Shown here one piece after another: positions 1-6,607 of a stretch of 8,586 nt of DNA. Origin of the DNA: Deltaproteobacteria bacterium UBA1386 (GTDB lineage: Bacteria; Desulfobacterota; Syntrophorhabdia; Syntrophorhabdales; Syntrophorhabdaceae); contig DBQU01000066.1 in the NCBI GenBank assembly GCA_002305765.1, positions 1 through 8,586 of the forward strand, read 5' to 3'. Below the pieces are notes generated by a model. That model saw only the letters and a list, made by a program, of their open reading frames with translations. It was not told the DNA's origin and searched no databases. Positions within the stretch are counted from its first letter, which is position 1. Every line of letters begins with the position of its first letter. The position numbers and the translations under genes are program-made.

Positions 1-24
1 CTCGAACTCTCGAACTCTCGAACT
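1..24. repeat. Tandem 8-base repeat, three copies
   Basis: CTCGAACT occurs three times in perfect tandem at the window edge, so the array may extend beyond it. It lies four bases past the stop codon of the DUF721 gene, immediately 3' of the operon's last visible gene. On the minus strand the unit reads AGTTCGAG, which shares a GTT-N-CG core with the heptads at 6580-6607. No terminator-like hairpin with a T run is visible. Confidence 0.8.
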
Positions 25-28
25 GTTT

Positions 29-316
29 CTATTGTTTGAGGTAGAACCGGATGTCCTTAACGCTGTCCTTCTGAAGGACCTCCTCTATTTTGGCCTGGAT
101 ATCGATCTTCATGTATTTGAGCTGAGTGAGCCAGAGGGGGTCGTCGACCTCGACGTAGAGGATCCCCCTGGTGATCCGCACGGGCTGGCAGTGGGAGGCC
201 ATCTTTTCGCCGGCGATCCTGTCCCACATCGCGAAGAGCCTGATGGACTCGAGGTCGCCCATGCGATACCCTTTCAGCACCTTCGCGAGGGTCTTCTGGA
301 GCGACGTGAATGCCAT
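29..316 (-). CDS. DUF721 / DciA-like protein
   Basis: This 95-residue protein looks like the DUF721 (DciA) family. Established knowledge: DciA proteins act with the replicative helicase DnaB in bacteria lacking DnaC or DnaI loaders. Visible support is the N-terminal helical segment (SLQKTLAKVLKGY), the W-D-R-IAG motif near residues 31-36, and the strand pair RITRGILYVEVDDPLWLTQL, which is typical of the fold. The length matches the short, single-domain form. The ATG directly abuts the metG stop codon (TAA then ATG, no gap), with only a weak AGAAG upstream, so translation probably depends on ribosomes finishing metG. Family assignment is from pattern recognition; the helicase role here is inferred. 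Confidence 0.78.
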   Translation of the reverse strand: MAFTSLQKTLAKVLKGYRMGDLESIRLFAMWDRIAGEKMASHCQPVRITRGILYVEVDDPLWLTQLKYMKIDIQAKIEEVLQKDSVKDIRFYLKQ

Positions 317-1849
317 TTACACCGTTTCTTCTATGCGGGGAAAGACGGGCGGTATCTTGTCTATGGGGGCGATGTCTGAAGGCGTGTAGAAGCGCATCTC
401 CTCCTCGAGGTCGCATGTCTCGATGCTCTTTCCGATGCCCAGGGCCTTCCAGATGAGTTGGGATTTGCCGGGCATGAAGGGATAAAGCAGGACCGCCGCG
501 ATCCGAATGCCGTTCCAGAGATTGAACATGACCGTCCTGACACGGACGTCCCCTTCCTTTGCCAGCTTCCAGGGGGCTTCGGAGTCGATGTACTTGTTGA
601 GGATGGACATGATCTCGAAGACATTCTGCAGTGCCCTGTGAAAGGCGAAGACCTCCATCTCCTTCCGGTACTCTCCGATGAGCCGCATGGCCGAGGTCTC
701 GACGTGATCGTCAGCGCCTCCCTTCTTCTCGGGGGTCTCTATCCGCCCTTTGAGGAACTTGCCGATCATCGTGACGGTGCGGCTCGTGAGGTTGCCGAAG
801 TCGTTCGCCAGGTCGCCGTTGATACGGTGAACGATGGCCTGCTTCGAAAAATCACCGTCGAGCCCGAAGGGGACCTCGCGGAAAAGGAAGAAGCGGAATT
901 CGTCCACGCCGTATGTGTTGACCACATCAAGGGGGTCGACGACATTGCCCAGTGACTTGGACATCTTCTGGCCCTCAATGGTCCACCACCCGTGGGCGAA
1001 GATGTGCTTCGGGGGCTCGAGGCCATAGGACATGAGGAAGCTCGGCCAGTAGACGGCGTGGAACCGGAGTATGTCCTTGCCGATAAGGTGGGCGTCGCAG
1101 GGCCAGAAGGACCTGAACTCTTCCTCGTCCTCGAGAAAGCCGATGCCTGTCAGGTAGTTGGTCAGGGCGTCGAACCACACGTAGACGATATGCCGTTCGT
1201 CGTCGGGGACCTTTATCCCCCAGCTGAAGCTTGTCCTGCTCACCGACAGGTCGCGCAGGCCGCCCTTCACGAAACTGGCCACCTCGTTGTAGCGTATCTC
1301 GGGCATGACGAAGTCTCGATGGCTCTCCAGGTGATCGATCAGGGGCTGCATGTACTTCGAGAGACGGAAGAAATAGCTCTCTTCCTTGAGCTTCTCCGGC
1401 TTGCGCAGACAGTCCGGACACAGGCCGTCCTTGAGCTGCATTTCGGTGTAATATGTCTCGCAGGGAACGCAGTACCAGTCCTCGTACTCACCGAGGTAGA
1501 TATCGCCTTTTTCCCGCACCTTGTCGAAGATATGCTGGACCACTTTCCTGTGGCGTTCCTCCGTCGTTCTTATGAACCCCGTGTTGGATATGTTGAGGGT
1601 TTCCCAGAGGCTGGTGAAGCGGCCGACCATCGAATCCGCATGTTCCCGCGGGTGGATGCCCGAAAGGGCGGCGGCCTTTTCCACTTTCTGTCCGTGCTCG
1701 TCGGTTCCGGTGAGAAAGAAGACGCGGTAACCGCCGAGCCTCTTGTAGCGGGCCATGATATCGGCAGCTATCGTTGTGTACGCATGGCCTATGTGAGGGA
1801 CGTCGTTGATGTAATAGATGGGGGTCGTTATGTAGTATTTTTTATCCAT
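317..1849 (-). CDS. metG: Methionyl-tRNA synthetase
   Basis: Class I aminoacyl-tRNA synthetase that charges tRNA-Met with methionine using ATP in the cytoplasm. The 510-residue protein has the HIGH signature at residues 19-22 (PHIGHAYTT) and KMSKS at 295-299. A four-cysteine zinc knuckle at C127, C130, C144 and C147 lies in the connective-peptide region, and VWFDALTNYLTG falls near 224-235. The anticodon-binding helical region follows to the end. There is no C-terminal EMAP/Trbp111-like tRNA-binding domain, so this is the short form; such a domain could exist as a separate gene elsewhere. The chosen ATG (MDKKYY) has GGAG eight bases upstream and gives the usual N-terminus; an in-frame ATG ten codons earlier has no comparable support. 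It is preceded by a repeat-rich gap and followed without spacing by the DUF721 gene. Confidence 0.97.
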   Translation of the reverse strand: MDKKYYITTPIYYINDVPHIGHAYTTIAADIMARYKRLGGYRVFFLTGTDEHGQKVEKAAALSGIHPREHADSMVGRFTSLWETLNISNTGFIRTTEERHRKVVQHIFDKVREKGDIYLGEYEDWYCVPCETYYTEMQLKDGLCPDCLRKPEKLKEESYFFRLSKYMQPLIDHLESHRDFVMPEIRYNEVASFVKGGLRDLSVSRTSFSWGIKVPDDERHIVYVWFDALTNYLTGIGFLEDEEEFRSFWPCDAHLIGKDILRFHAVYWPSFLMSYGLEPPKHIFAHGWWTIEGQKMSKSLGNVVDPLDVVNTYGVDEFRFFLFREVPFGLDGDFSKQAIVHRINGDLANDFGNLTSRTVTMIGKFLKGRIETPEKKGGADDHVETSAMRLIGEYRKEMEVFAFHRALQNVFEIMSILNKYIDSEAPWKLAKEGDVRVRTVMFNLWNGIRIAAVLLYPFMPGKSQLIWKALGIGKSIETCDLEEEMRFYTPSDIAPIDKIPPVFPRIEETV

Positions 1850-1867
1850 GACAGATCTCCGAGGGGG

Positions 1868-1956
1868 AATAACCAGCAATCAGACTGCAATAACCACATA
1901 AACTTACAATAACCAATGACCAAATTACAATAACCAATGAGACTTATAATGACCGG
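1868..1956. repeat. Degenerate AATAACCA periodic repeat
   Basis: AATAACCA begins at 1868, 1889, 1908 and 1929, and a degenerate copy AATGACC begins at 1948, giving spacings of 21, 19, 21 and 19 bases. Two copies sit in an exact 16-base repeat, TTACAATAACCAATGA, at 1904-1919 and 1925-1940. The array fills most of the gap between ricT and metG (1850-2000), right upstream of the metG ribosome-binding site, and is much more AT-rich than its surroundings. I see no strong promoter in it, although any separate metG promoter would have to lie here. It may be a spacer repeat without function or a binding array; the sequence alone does not decide. Confidence 0.7.
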
Positions 1957-1991
1957 ATTCCAGCCGTTCCTTGTCTGGCGAACCGGTCATT
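1948..1991. repeat. Inverted repeat beyond the ricT stop
   Basis: AATGACCGG at 1948-1956 is the exact reverse complement of CCGGTCATT at 1983-1991. A 26-base loop between them contains a small inner CCAG/CTGG pair (1960-1963 with 1975-1978). It begins about ten bases past the ricT stop codon. A hairpin in the ricT transcript is possible, but no T run follows, so I do not call it an intrinsic terminator. It could stabilise the 3' end or simply be part of the neighbouring repeat field. Confidence 0.4.
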
Positions 1992-2000
1992 GGAATCTGG

Positions 2001-3038
2001 TCACTGGTCGGTATCTTCCTTGTTGGCTACCGGTCTGGCCGTCTGGCCGTTGTCTTTCTTTTGACCGTTGTTCTTTCTGGGGATGCTCCGGTCGCCGGGG
2101 TTCGACTGCTTATGCGCAGTCTGCTCCCGGTTGCCGCCATTCTTTTGCCTGCCGCGGTCCGGAGGGTTCTGCTGCCTGTCTTTCGGCTGTCCCCTGCCGT
2201 TGTCGGTTTTCGCCTTGCCCTTGTCCACGGGAGCGGCGGGTTGGGCGCCTCTGGGTTGTTCCGCCGCCGAGATGTCTTTGAGCGCCAGCGTTATCTCCTT
2301 GCCCTCGTCGAGCTGGACGGACAGGGTACCGCCCAGGGCATTGTGTTTCACCACTTTGCCCTCGCCCTGGGGCGTCTTGACGCGCTTGCCTATCTTGGGG
2401 AAGTTCTTCTTCAGGGACAGGTACGTCTCGTACTCGTAGGCGAGACAACACATGAGCCTGCCGCAGATGCCGGATATCTTGGAGGGGTTGAGCGCCAGGC
2501 CCTGCTCCTTCACCATCTTGATGGAGACGATGGAGAAATTGTTGAGGAACCGTCTGCAGCACACGGTGTTGCCGCAGTTCCCCAGGCCGCCGACTATCTT
2601 CGCCTCGTCGCGGACGCCCACCTGCCGGAGCTCTATCCGTATCTTGAACTCCTTGGCAAGCTCCTTGACCAGTTCGCGGAAATCCACCCTGTTCTCGGAG
2701 ATGAAATAGAAAAGCAGTTTTGTTCCGCCGAAGAGATATTCCGTGGACAGGAGCTTCATGGGAAGGCCCATGTCTTCGATCTTTCTCTTGCAGAAGTCAA
2801 AGGCGTACTTCTCTTTTTCCTTCAGCTGGAAGTGATCTCTCACCTCCTGCTCCGTGGCCTTCCTGCCGATCTTCGGAAGGTCTTCCCTCACGGTGTCCAC
2901 GGGCTCGGACACGACGGTACCGAGACAGGTGCCCTTGTCGAGTTCGCTTATGACGAAATCACCGATCTTTATATCCTCGACGGCTTGAAGTTCAAGGACG
3001 CCTGTCAGCCTGTCGATATTTACATAACAACTCTTCAT
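2001..3038 (-). CDS. ricT: PSP1-domain protein, RicT/YaaT-like
   Basis: A 345-residue homologue of the Bacillus RicT (YaaT) family. In B. subtilis, RicT joins RicA and RicF in an Fe-S-containing complex that affects RNase Y-dependent mRNA maturation and development; that partner set is not shown here. The PSP1 region covers roughly residues 55-145. The family cysteines are visible at C155, C160, C161 (GNCGNTVCC) and C192, C197, C198 (ICGRLMCC), consistent with cluster binding. From about residue 259 the protein becomes a low-complexity tail of about 87 residues rich in Q, N, G, K, R, P and D, presumably disordered. The start follows GAGGG and lies three bases after the holB stop. The stop codon sits in a GACCAG repeat at the edge of the repeat-filled gap. 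The tmk-holB-ricT order matches the Firmicute neighbourhood. Confidence 0.9.
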   Translation of the reverse strand: MKSCYVNIDRLTGVLELQAVEDIKIGDFVISELDKGTCLGTVVSEPVDTVREDLPKIGRKATEQEVRDHFQLKEKEKYAFDFCKRKIEDMGLPMKLLSTEYLFGGTKLLFYFISENRVDFRELVKELAKEFKIRIELRQVGVRDEAKIVGGLGNCGNTVCCRRFLNNFSIVSIKMVKEQGLALNPSKISGICGRLMCCLAYEYETYLSLKKNFPKIGKRVKTPQGEGKVVKHNALGGTLSVQLDEGKEITLALKDISAAEQPRGAQPAAPVDKGKAKTDNGRGQPKDRQQNPPDRGRQKNGGNREQTAHKQSNPGDRSIPRKNNGQKKDNGQTARPVANKEDTDQ

Positions 3039-3041
3039 TGC

Positions 3042-4001
3042 CTATTCCCTCGCGACGTGAATAAGAAGGTTTTCGAATACCAGCCATCGGTTAACATTAT
3101 ACCTCATCACGCGCACAGTTTCCTGTATTCTTTTCAGCGAGTTTTCTATCCAGGGGAGATCGCCGCTGGTTCCCTCGAGGATGTCCTCGAGGTCGGTGTT
3201 CGTGATGAACGACGTCCCGCCGGTGATCTTTCTCACGAAGAGGTCACGGAAGAAGGAAAGGAGGAACGTCAGGTACATGGAAGCGCTCCTGTCCGTCATG
3301 GACGCCTTCTCTGCCAGGGATGACGCAAGGACGAAACCGTTCGCTCTTCCCGACAGCGCCTCTGCCATCCTGACCCTCAGTGAGAAGTTGTCCTCATCGA
3401 GCCAGAAGAGCCCGCTGCCGATGCTGCCAAAGGAGATGGAGGCCAGAAGTCCCGCCCGGTCGGGGTCGATGCCGGCCCTGTCCCTGAAGTAGAGTTCCAG
3501 CTGTTCCCTGGAAAGGGGCGAGAACGCGACGCGGGTGCACCGGGAGCGGATGGTGAGCGGTATCTCTCGCTCGGAGGAGGTGATGACGAAGAAGTGGTTG
3601 TAGGGCGGGGGCTCCTCCAGGGTTTTAAGGAGGGCGTTCGCGGCCTCGTTCGTCATTGTTTCCGCGTTGTCGATGATAATGACCCGTTTGTCCTGTTCGA
3701 AGGGGTGTTCCGAAACCTCCTTCGCGATCATCCGGGAGTCGTCTATGCCTATGGACCCTTCGTTCCGTATGACAACGAGGTCGGGGTGGCTTCCCCGGTC
3801 GAGCTTCACGCAGGGGCGGCATACCCCGCAACCCGTCCCTGCCTGACAGAAGAGGCGCCTCGTGAACTCCATGGCGATCTGTTTTTTGCCGATGCCTTCC
3901 TGCCCGCAGAAGAGAAATGCGTGAGGGATGTTGCCCCGCTCCATGAGAAAGCTCAGGAAGCGTTTTTGCCTCTCGTGGCCTATGATGCCGTCAAACGCCA
4001 T
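3042..4001 (-). CDS. holB: DNA polymerase III subunit delta'
   Basis: A 319-residue AAA+ clamp-loader subunit that helps load the sliding clamp with DnaX and delta. The N-terminal GHERQKRFL motif starts the ATPase fold. A degenerate P-loop is at 33-40 (GQEGIGKK), with lysine where serine or threonine normally follows the P-loop lysine, so nucleotide hydrolysis is doubtful, as is usual for delta'. A four-cysteine zinc module has C52, C58, C61 and C64. The NALLKTLEEPP helix lies near 122-132, followed by sensor 1 (VITSSE) and the SRC motif at 153-155 that in this family supplies the arginine finger. The C-terminal third is the helical collar domain. The ATG overlaps the end of tmk by 11 bases and has only a weak AAGAG upstream, which suggests translational coupling. 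Confidence 0.95.
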   Translation of the reverse strand: MAFDGIIGHERQKRFLSFLMERGNIPHAFLFCGQEGIGKKQIAMEFTRRLFCQAGTGCGVCRPCVKLDRGSHPDLVVIRNEGSIGIDDSRMIAKEVSEHPFEQDKRVIIIDNAETMTNEAANALLKTLEEPPPYNHFFVITSSEREIPLTIRSRCTRVAFSPLSREQLELYFRDRAGIDPDRAGLLASISFGSIGSGLFWLDEDNFSLRVRMAEALSGRANGFVLASSLAEKASMTDRSASMYLTFLLSFFRDLFVRKITGGTSFITNTDLEDILEGTSGDLPWIENSLKRIQETVRVMRYNVNRWLVFENLLIHVARE

Positions 4002-4611
4002 AGCTCTTGAGGACGTTTCCCACCTTTTCCCTTACGACCTGATGGATCGCCTCGACCTTCAGAGAGCCGTCGACGACGAAGAAACGCTTGGGGTCTTCCT
4101 TTGCCAGCTTTTCGTAGGCCTTTTTCACTCTCTGGTGAAAGGAGATGTCCTCTTCCTCTATCCTGTCCATGGCGGATGCCGCCGCCTTGCGTTTCAGACC
4201 CCTCTCGGCGGTCACGTTCATGAGTATCGTGAGATTGGGCCGTATGCCTTTGGTCACCAGTCTGTTCAGGGTTTCTATCACCCCGAGGTCGATCTTCCTG
4301 CCGTATCCCTGATAGGCGTAGGTTGCGTCGACAAACCTGTCGCACAACACCACTTTGCCGTCCTGGAGCGCCGGAAGGATGACCTCTTCCACGTGTTGCG
4401 CCCTCATGGCCATGAACACGAGGAGCTCCGACAGGGAGTCGACATCCATGCCAGGTCTCAGGAGCACCTCGCGCAAGGCTTCGCCGAAGCGCGTGCCCCC
4501 TGGCTCACGCGTCTTGACCACCCCGTAGCCTTTGCCGGCCAGATAATCGCTCAGGAGTTCTATCTGTGTTGTTTTGCCGCTCCCCTCGATGCCTTCAAAG
4601 GTGATTAACAT
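3991..4611 (-). CDS. tmk: Thymidylate kinase
   Basis: A 206-residue dTMP kinase that phosphorylates dTMP to dTDP for DNA synthesis. Motifs in order are the P-loop GIEGSGKTT at 7-15, TREPGGT at 34-40, and the DRF (DRY-like) motif at 91-93 followed by DATYAYQGYGR. An arginine- and lysine-rich LID lies near 137-152 (ERGLKRK to MDRIEEE). The acidic residue in the P-loop together with basic LID residues resembles the E. coli type. I chose the internal ATG (MLITFEG) because AGGAG lies four bases upstream and the P-loop then starts at the normal distance; a longer frame reaches 4758 but would run through efp. It starts eight bases after the efp stop and overlaps holB. Confidence 0.96.
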   Translation of the reverse strand: MLITFEGIEGSGKTTQIELLSDYLAGKGYGVVKTREPGGTRFGEALREVLLRPGMDVDSLSELLVFMAMRAQHVEEVILPALQDGKVVLCDRFVDATYAYQGYGRKIDLGVIETLNRLVTKGIRPNLTILMNVTAERGLKRKAAASAMDRIEEEDISFHQRVKKAYEKLAKEDPKRFFVVDGSLKVEAIHQVVREKVGNVLKSYGV

Positions 4612-4618
4612 GGGTCTC

Positions 4619-5185
4619 CTATTTCTGCACGCGCTCGATGTACTGGCCTGTCCGGGTGTCGACCCTGACCACGTCCCCTTCTTCGACAAAGAGAGGGACC
4701 TGCACGGTGTATCCTGTCTCCAGGACCGCGGGCTTCGTGGCGTTTTGCGCCGTGTCACCCTTGATCCCCGGTTCAGTCTGGGTGATGGTGAGATTTACGA
4801 AGTTCTGGATATCGACGCCTATCGTTCTGCCCTTGTAGAAGAGAACGGTTATGACCATGCTTTCTTTAAGGTAGTTCTTCGTGTCCCCGAGATTGGCCTC
4901 CTCGATGAAGATCTGGTCGTAGGTGGCCTCGTCCATGAAATGGTAGTTGGTGTCTTCCTTGTAGAGGAACTGCATCTGTTTCTCCTCCACCTCGGGGACC
5001 TCCACCTTGTCACCGGATCTGAAGGTCTTGTCGAGGACGTTGCCCGTGACGAGGCTCTTCATTCGGGTCCTGACGAAGGCTCCGCCCTTGCCCGGCTTGA
5101 CGTGCTGAAACTCGACAATGGTGAAGGGCTCGCCATCCTGGAGAATCCTGAGACCCTTCCTGAAGTCTGTTGTGTCGACGATCAT
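4619..5185 (-). CDS. efp: Elongation factor P
   Basis: A 188-residue translation factor that relieves ribosome stalling at polyproline stretches. The KOW-like N-terminal domain carries the loop KPGKGGAF at residues 30-37, with lysine at position 33 at the tip. This is the position modified by beta-lysylation in E. coli (K34); no epmA or epmB gene is in the window, so modification here is unknown. The two OB domains follow, ending in the typical EGDVVRVDTRTGQYIERV. The start is fixed by a consensus AGGAGG six bases upstream, the best ribosome-binding site in the window. It lies 42 bases downstream of an M24 peptidase gene, an arrangement also known in Firmicutes (yqhT-efp), and just upstream of tmk. 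The short gap before it holds a possible mini-ORF. Confidence 0.97.
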   Translation of the reverse strand: MIVDTTDFRKGLRILQDGEPFTIVEFQHVKPGKGGAFVRTRMKSLVTGNVLDKTFRSGDKVEVPEVEEKQMQFLYKEDTNYHFMDEATYDQIFIEEANLGDTKNYLKESMVITVLFYKGRTIGVDIQNFVNLTITQTEPGIKGDTAQNATKPAVLETGYTVQVPLFVEEGDVVRVDTRTGQYIERVQK

Positions 5186-5205
5186 CTGTTTCCTCCTGAG
5201 ATCAT
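5182..5205 (-). other. Possible 7-codon leader ORF coupled to efp
   Basis: Between the peptidase stop and efp there is an ATG preceded by GGGAGG (5210-5215) with four bases between. It opens a frame encoding MISGGNR. Its TGA overlaps the efp start codon as ATGA. The efp Shine-Dalgarno sequence lies inside this mini-ORF, over its GGA GGA codons. The reading frame and overlap are read directly from the sequence. That it is translated, or affects EF-P level, is inference, and a chance origin is quite possible. Confidence 0.3.
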
Positions 5206-5227
5206 AAAACCTCCCGCTTATGCGTAT

Positions 5228-6304
5228 CTACATCTTTATGATGTCTTTTCTTATGTGAGTCAGGACCCGCGGGCTATCTTCCGTAATTAGTACCATATCT
5301 TCAAGCCTGACGCCACCGATATTCGGCAGGTAGATACCGGGTTCGACGGTGATGACCATGTTTTCCTCCAGTATCCCGTTGGCCACGCTGTTGATGCCGG
5401 GTGCCTCGTGGACGGCGATTCCCACGCCGTGGCCCACACCGTGACGGAAGAAGTCGCCGTAGCCGCGTTCCTCTATGTAACCCCTCACGATGGCGTCGAG
5501 CCGGGCTATGGCCATGCCCGCCCGGGCCTTTTCGATCCCCAGCTTGCGGGCATCGTTGACGATGGCGTATATCTCGGAGAGCTTGTCGGGTATCTCCCCG
5601 AGGCACACCGTGACCGTCTCGTCGCTGCAGTATCCGGCCACGGCGGCACCGTAGTCGATGATGACCGTTTCGCCTTCCTTGAGCTTCCTGTCGCCTGGCT
5701 CGGCATGGGGCAGGGCGCCCCGCGGACCCGAGGCGACGATGGTATCGAAGGACGGTCCCTGTGCCCCGCGTTTGCGCATCGCGTGGTCAAGCTCGTCGGC
5801 AATCTCTTTTTCCGTGCTGCCCGGCTTCACCAGGCCGAGGACGTCGGTGAACGCCTTCGTCGCGGCCTCGATGGCCGCCATGATGGCGGTGATCTCCTCC
5901 GGTTCCTTGGTCTTTCTGATCTCCTCTATGGCATTGTTCATGGGAACGAGACTGATGCCGACGAGGTTCTCGGCCCAGGACTTGAAAACGTTATAGTGGA
6001 CATGGGCCCCGTCAAAGCCGAGCTTGGAGATCCTGTATTTGGTGCAGAGATCGTTGATGACGTCGCGCTTGGGCCTCATCTCCTCGATGCGGATGTCACG
6101 GGTCACCTCTCTGGCGTGCGTCACATAACGAAAATCAACGACGAGGACGACGTCTCCCCGGGTGATGAAGAGGCTCCCCTCGGACCCCCTGAACCCCGTC
6201 AGATAGAAGATGTTGTCCATGCCCTTGAGAACGCAACCGTCGAGCCCTGTCTCTTCGAGGAGGCTCTGTACCCGTTCTATCCGTGCCCGGCGTATCATCA
6301 CCAT
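5228..6304 (-). CDS. M24 Xaa-Pro peptidase
   Basis: A 358-residue metallopeptidase of the Xaa-Pro aminopeptidase/dipeptidase (PepQ/PepP-like) family, which cleaves bonds next to proline. The creatinase-like N-terminal domain spans about residues 1-130 and the pita-bread catalytic domain follows. All five expected metal ligands are visible: D217 (IDYG), D228 (SDET), H292 (HGVGHG), E321 (VEPG) and E335 (RLED), so it should be active with a two-metal centre. Aminopeptidase and dipeptidase activities cannot be separated from sequence. The start is uncertain: the ATG at 6304 has GGGAAG at good spacing, while one two codons later (6298) forms a TGATG junction with the upstream gene. Either way translation is coupled to the TPR gene. 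efp follows; both genes concern proline, one in breakdown and one in translation. Confidence 0.93.
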   Translation of the reverse strand: MVMIRRARIERVQSLLEETGLDGCVLKGMDNIFYLTGFRGSEGSLFITRGDVVLVVDFRYVTHAREVTRDIRIEEMRPKRDVINDLCTKYRISKLGFDGAHVHYNVFKSWAENLVGISLVPMNNAIEEIRKTKEPEEITAIMAAIEAATKAFTDVLGLVKPGSTEKEIADELDHAMRKRGAQGPSFDTIVASGPRGALPHAEPGDRKLKEGETVIIDYGAAVAGYCSDETVTVCLGEIPDKLSEIYAIVNDARKLGIEKARAGMAIARLDAIVRGYIEERGYGDFFRHGVGHGVGIAVHEAPGINSVANGILEENMVITVEPGIYLPNIGGVRLEDMVLITEDSPRVLTHIRKDIIKM

Positions 6305-6513
6305 AGTTTCTTCCCGAGGGCCTTTCGCAGTGTTCCCGGTTTCTTCTGCCCGGTCTTCCATTCCTTCTTCAGCCCGGCGAGGCGCTTCTTGTAGGCCTCG
6401 TTGAAGGGTTCTCTTTTCACCAGTTCCGCGTAGACCTCTATGGACCTTTCGACATGCCCCTGCTCCAAGTATATCTCCGCCAGCGTGACGGACGCGATAA
6501 CCGGTTTGTCCAT
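6298..6513 (-). CDS. Small TPR-repeat protein
   Basis: A 71-residue protein with one recognisable tetratricopeptide repeat at about residues 9-42 (TLAEIYLEQGHVERSIEVY then AELVKREPFN), with the spacing of small and large residues expected of TPR helices. The tail is strongly basic (KTGQKKPGTLRKALGKKLW). There is no signal peptide or membrane segment, so it is presumably cytoplasmic and a protein-binding adaptor; the partner is unknown. No Shine-Dalgarno sequence is visible before the ATG, but a promoter-like pair ends about nine bases upstream. It overlaps the M24 peptidase start by a few bases and probably opens the downstream operon. Confidence 0.75.
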   Translation of the reverse strand: MDKPVIASVTLAEIYLEQGHVERSIEVYAELVKREPFNEAYKKRLAGLKKEWKTGQKKPGTLRKALGKKLW

Positions 6514-6521
6514 AAGGCATA

Positions 6522-6550
6522 AATATATGAATATATTGGGTAAAAAGCAA
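6522..6550 (-). promoter_or_regulatory. Candidate sigma-70 promoter, near-leaderless
   Basis: On the minus strand TTGCTT (6550-6545) and TATATT (6527-6522) are separated by exactly 17 bases, close to a housekeeping promoter. Initiation at the usual distance would be at about 6515, two bases before the ATG of the TPR gene, or on that ATG. This fits the absence of a ribosome-binding site there. The local AT richness contrasts with the GC-rich genes. It would drive the TPR, peptidase, efp, tmk, holB and ricT genes. Confidence 0.4.
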
Positions 6551-6579
6551 GGAAAATCAGGCTGGTCCAGGCAAAAGAC

Positions 6580-6607
6580 AGTTGCGGGTTCCGGGTTGCG
6601 TGTTTCG
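6580..6607. repeat. Four heptad repeats
   Basis: Four consecutive 7-base units on the plus strand read AGTTGCG, GGTTCCG, GGTTGCG and TGTTTCG, with consensus N-GTT-N-CG. They lie between the REP-like palindrome and the promoter candidate in the only other large intergenic gap. The GTT-N-CG core also occurs in the 8-base repeat at 1-24. No function is evident. Confidence 0.65.

Noticed and set aside
992..1912. 306-residue plus-strand open frame opposite metG
   Set aside because: Antisense shadow of metG with no recognisable domain.
1948..1991. Inverted repeat as an intrinsic terminator for ricT
   Set aside because: The loop is 26 bases and no T run follows on the minus strand; kept only as an inverted repeat.
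1971..3323. 450-residue open frame on the plus strand
   Set aside because: It lies antisense to ricT and holB, which have clear family motifs; the frame stays open because of GC-rich third positions and resembles no known protein.
4612..4758. N-terminal extension of tmk to 4758
   Set aside because: It would overlap the efp coding region and place the P-loop far from the N-terminus, whereas the ATG at 4611 has a good ribosome-binding site.
5408..6394. 328-residue plus-strand open frame opposite the M24 peptidase
   Set aside because: The opposite strand encodes a peptidase with all five metal ligands; this frame has no recognisable domain.
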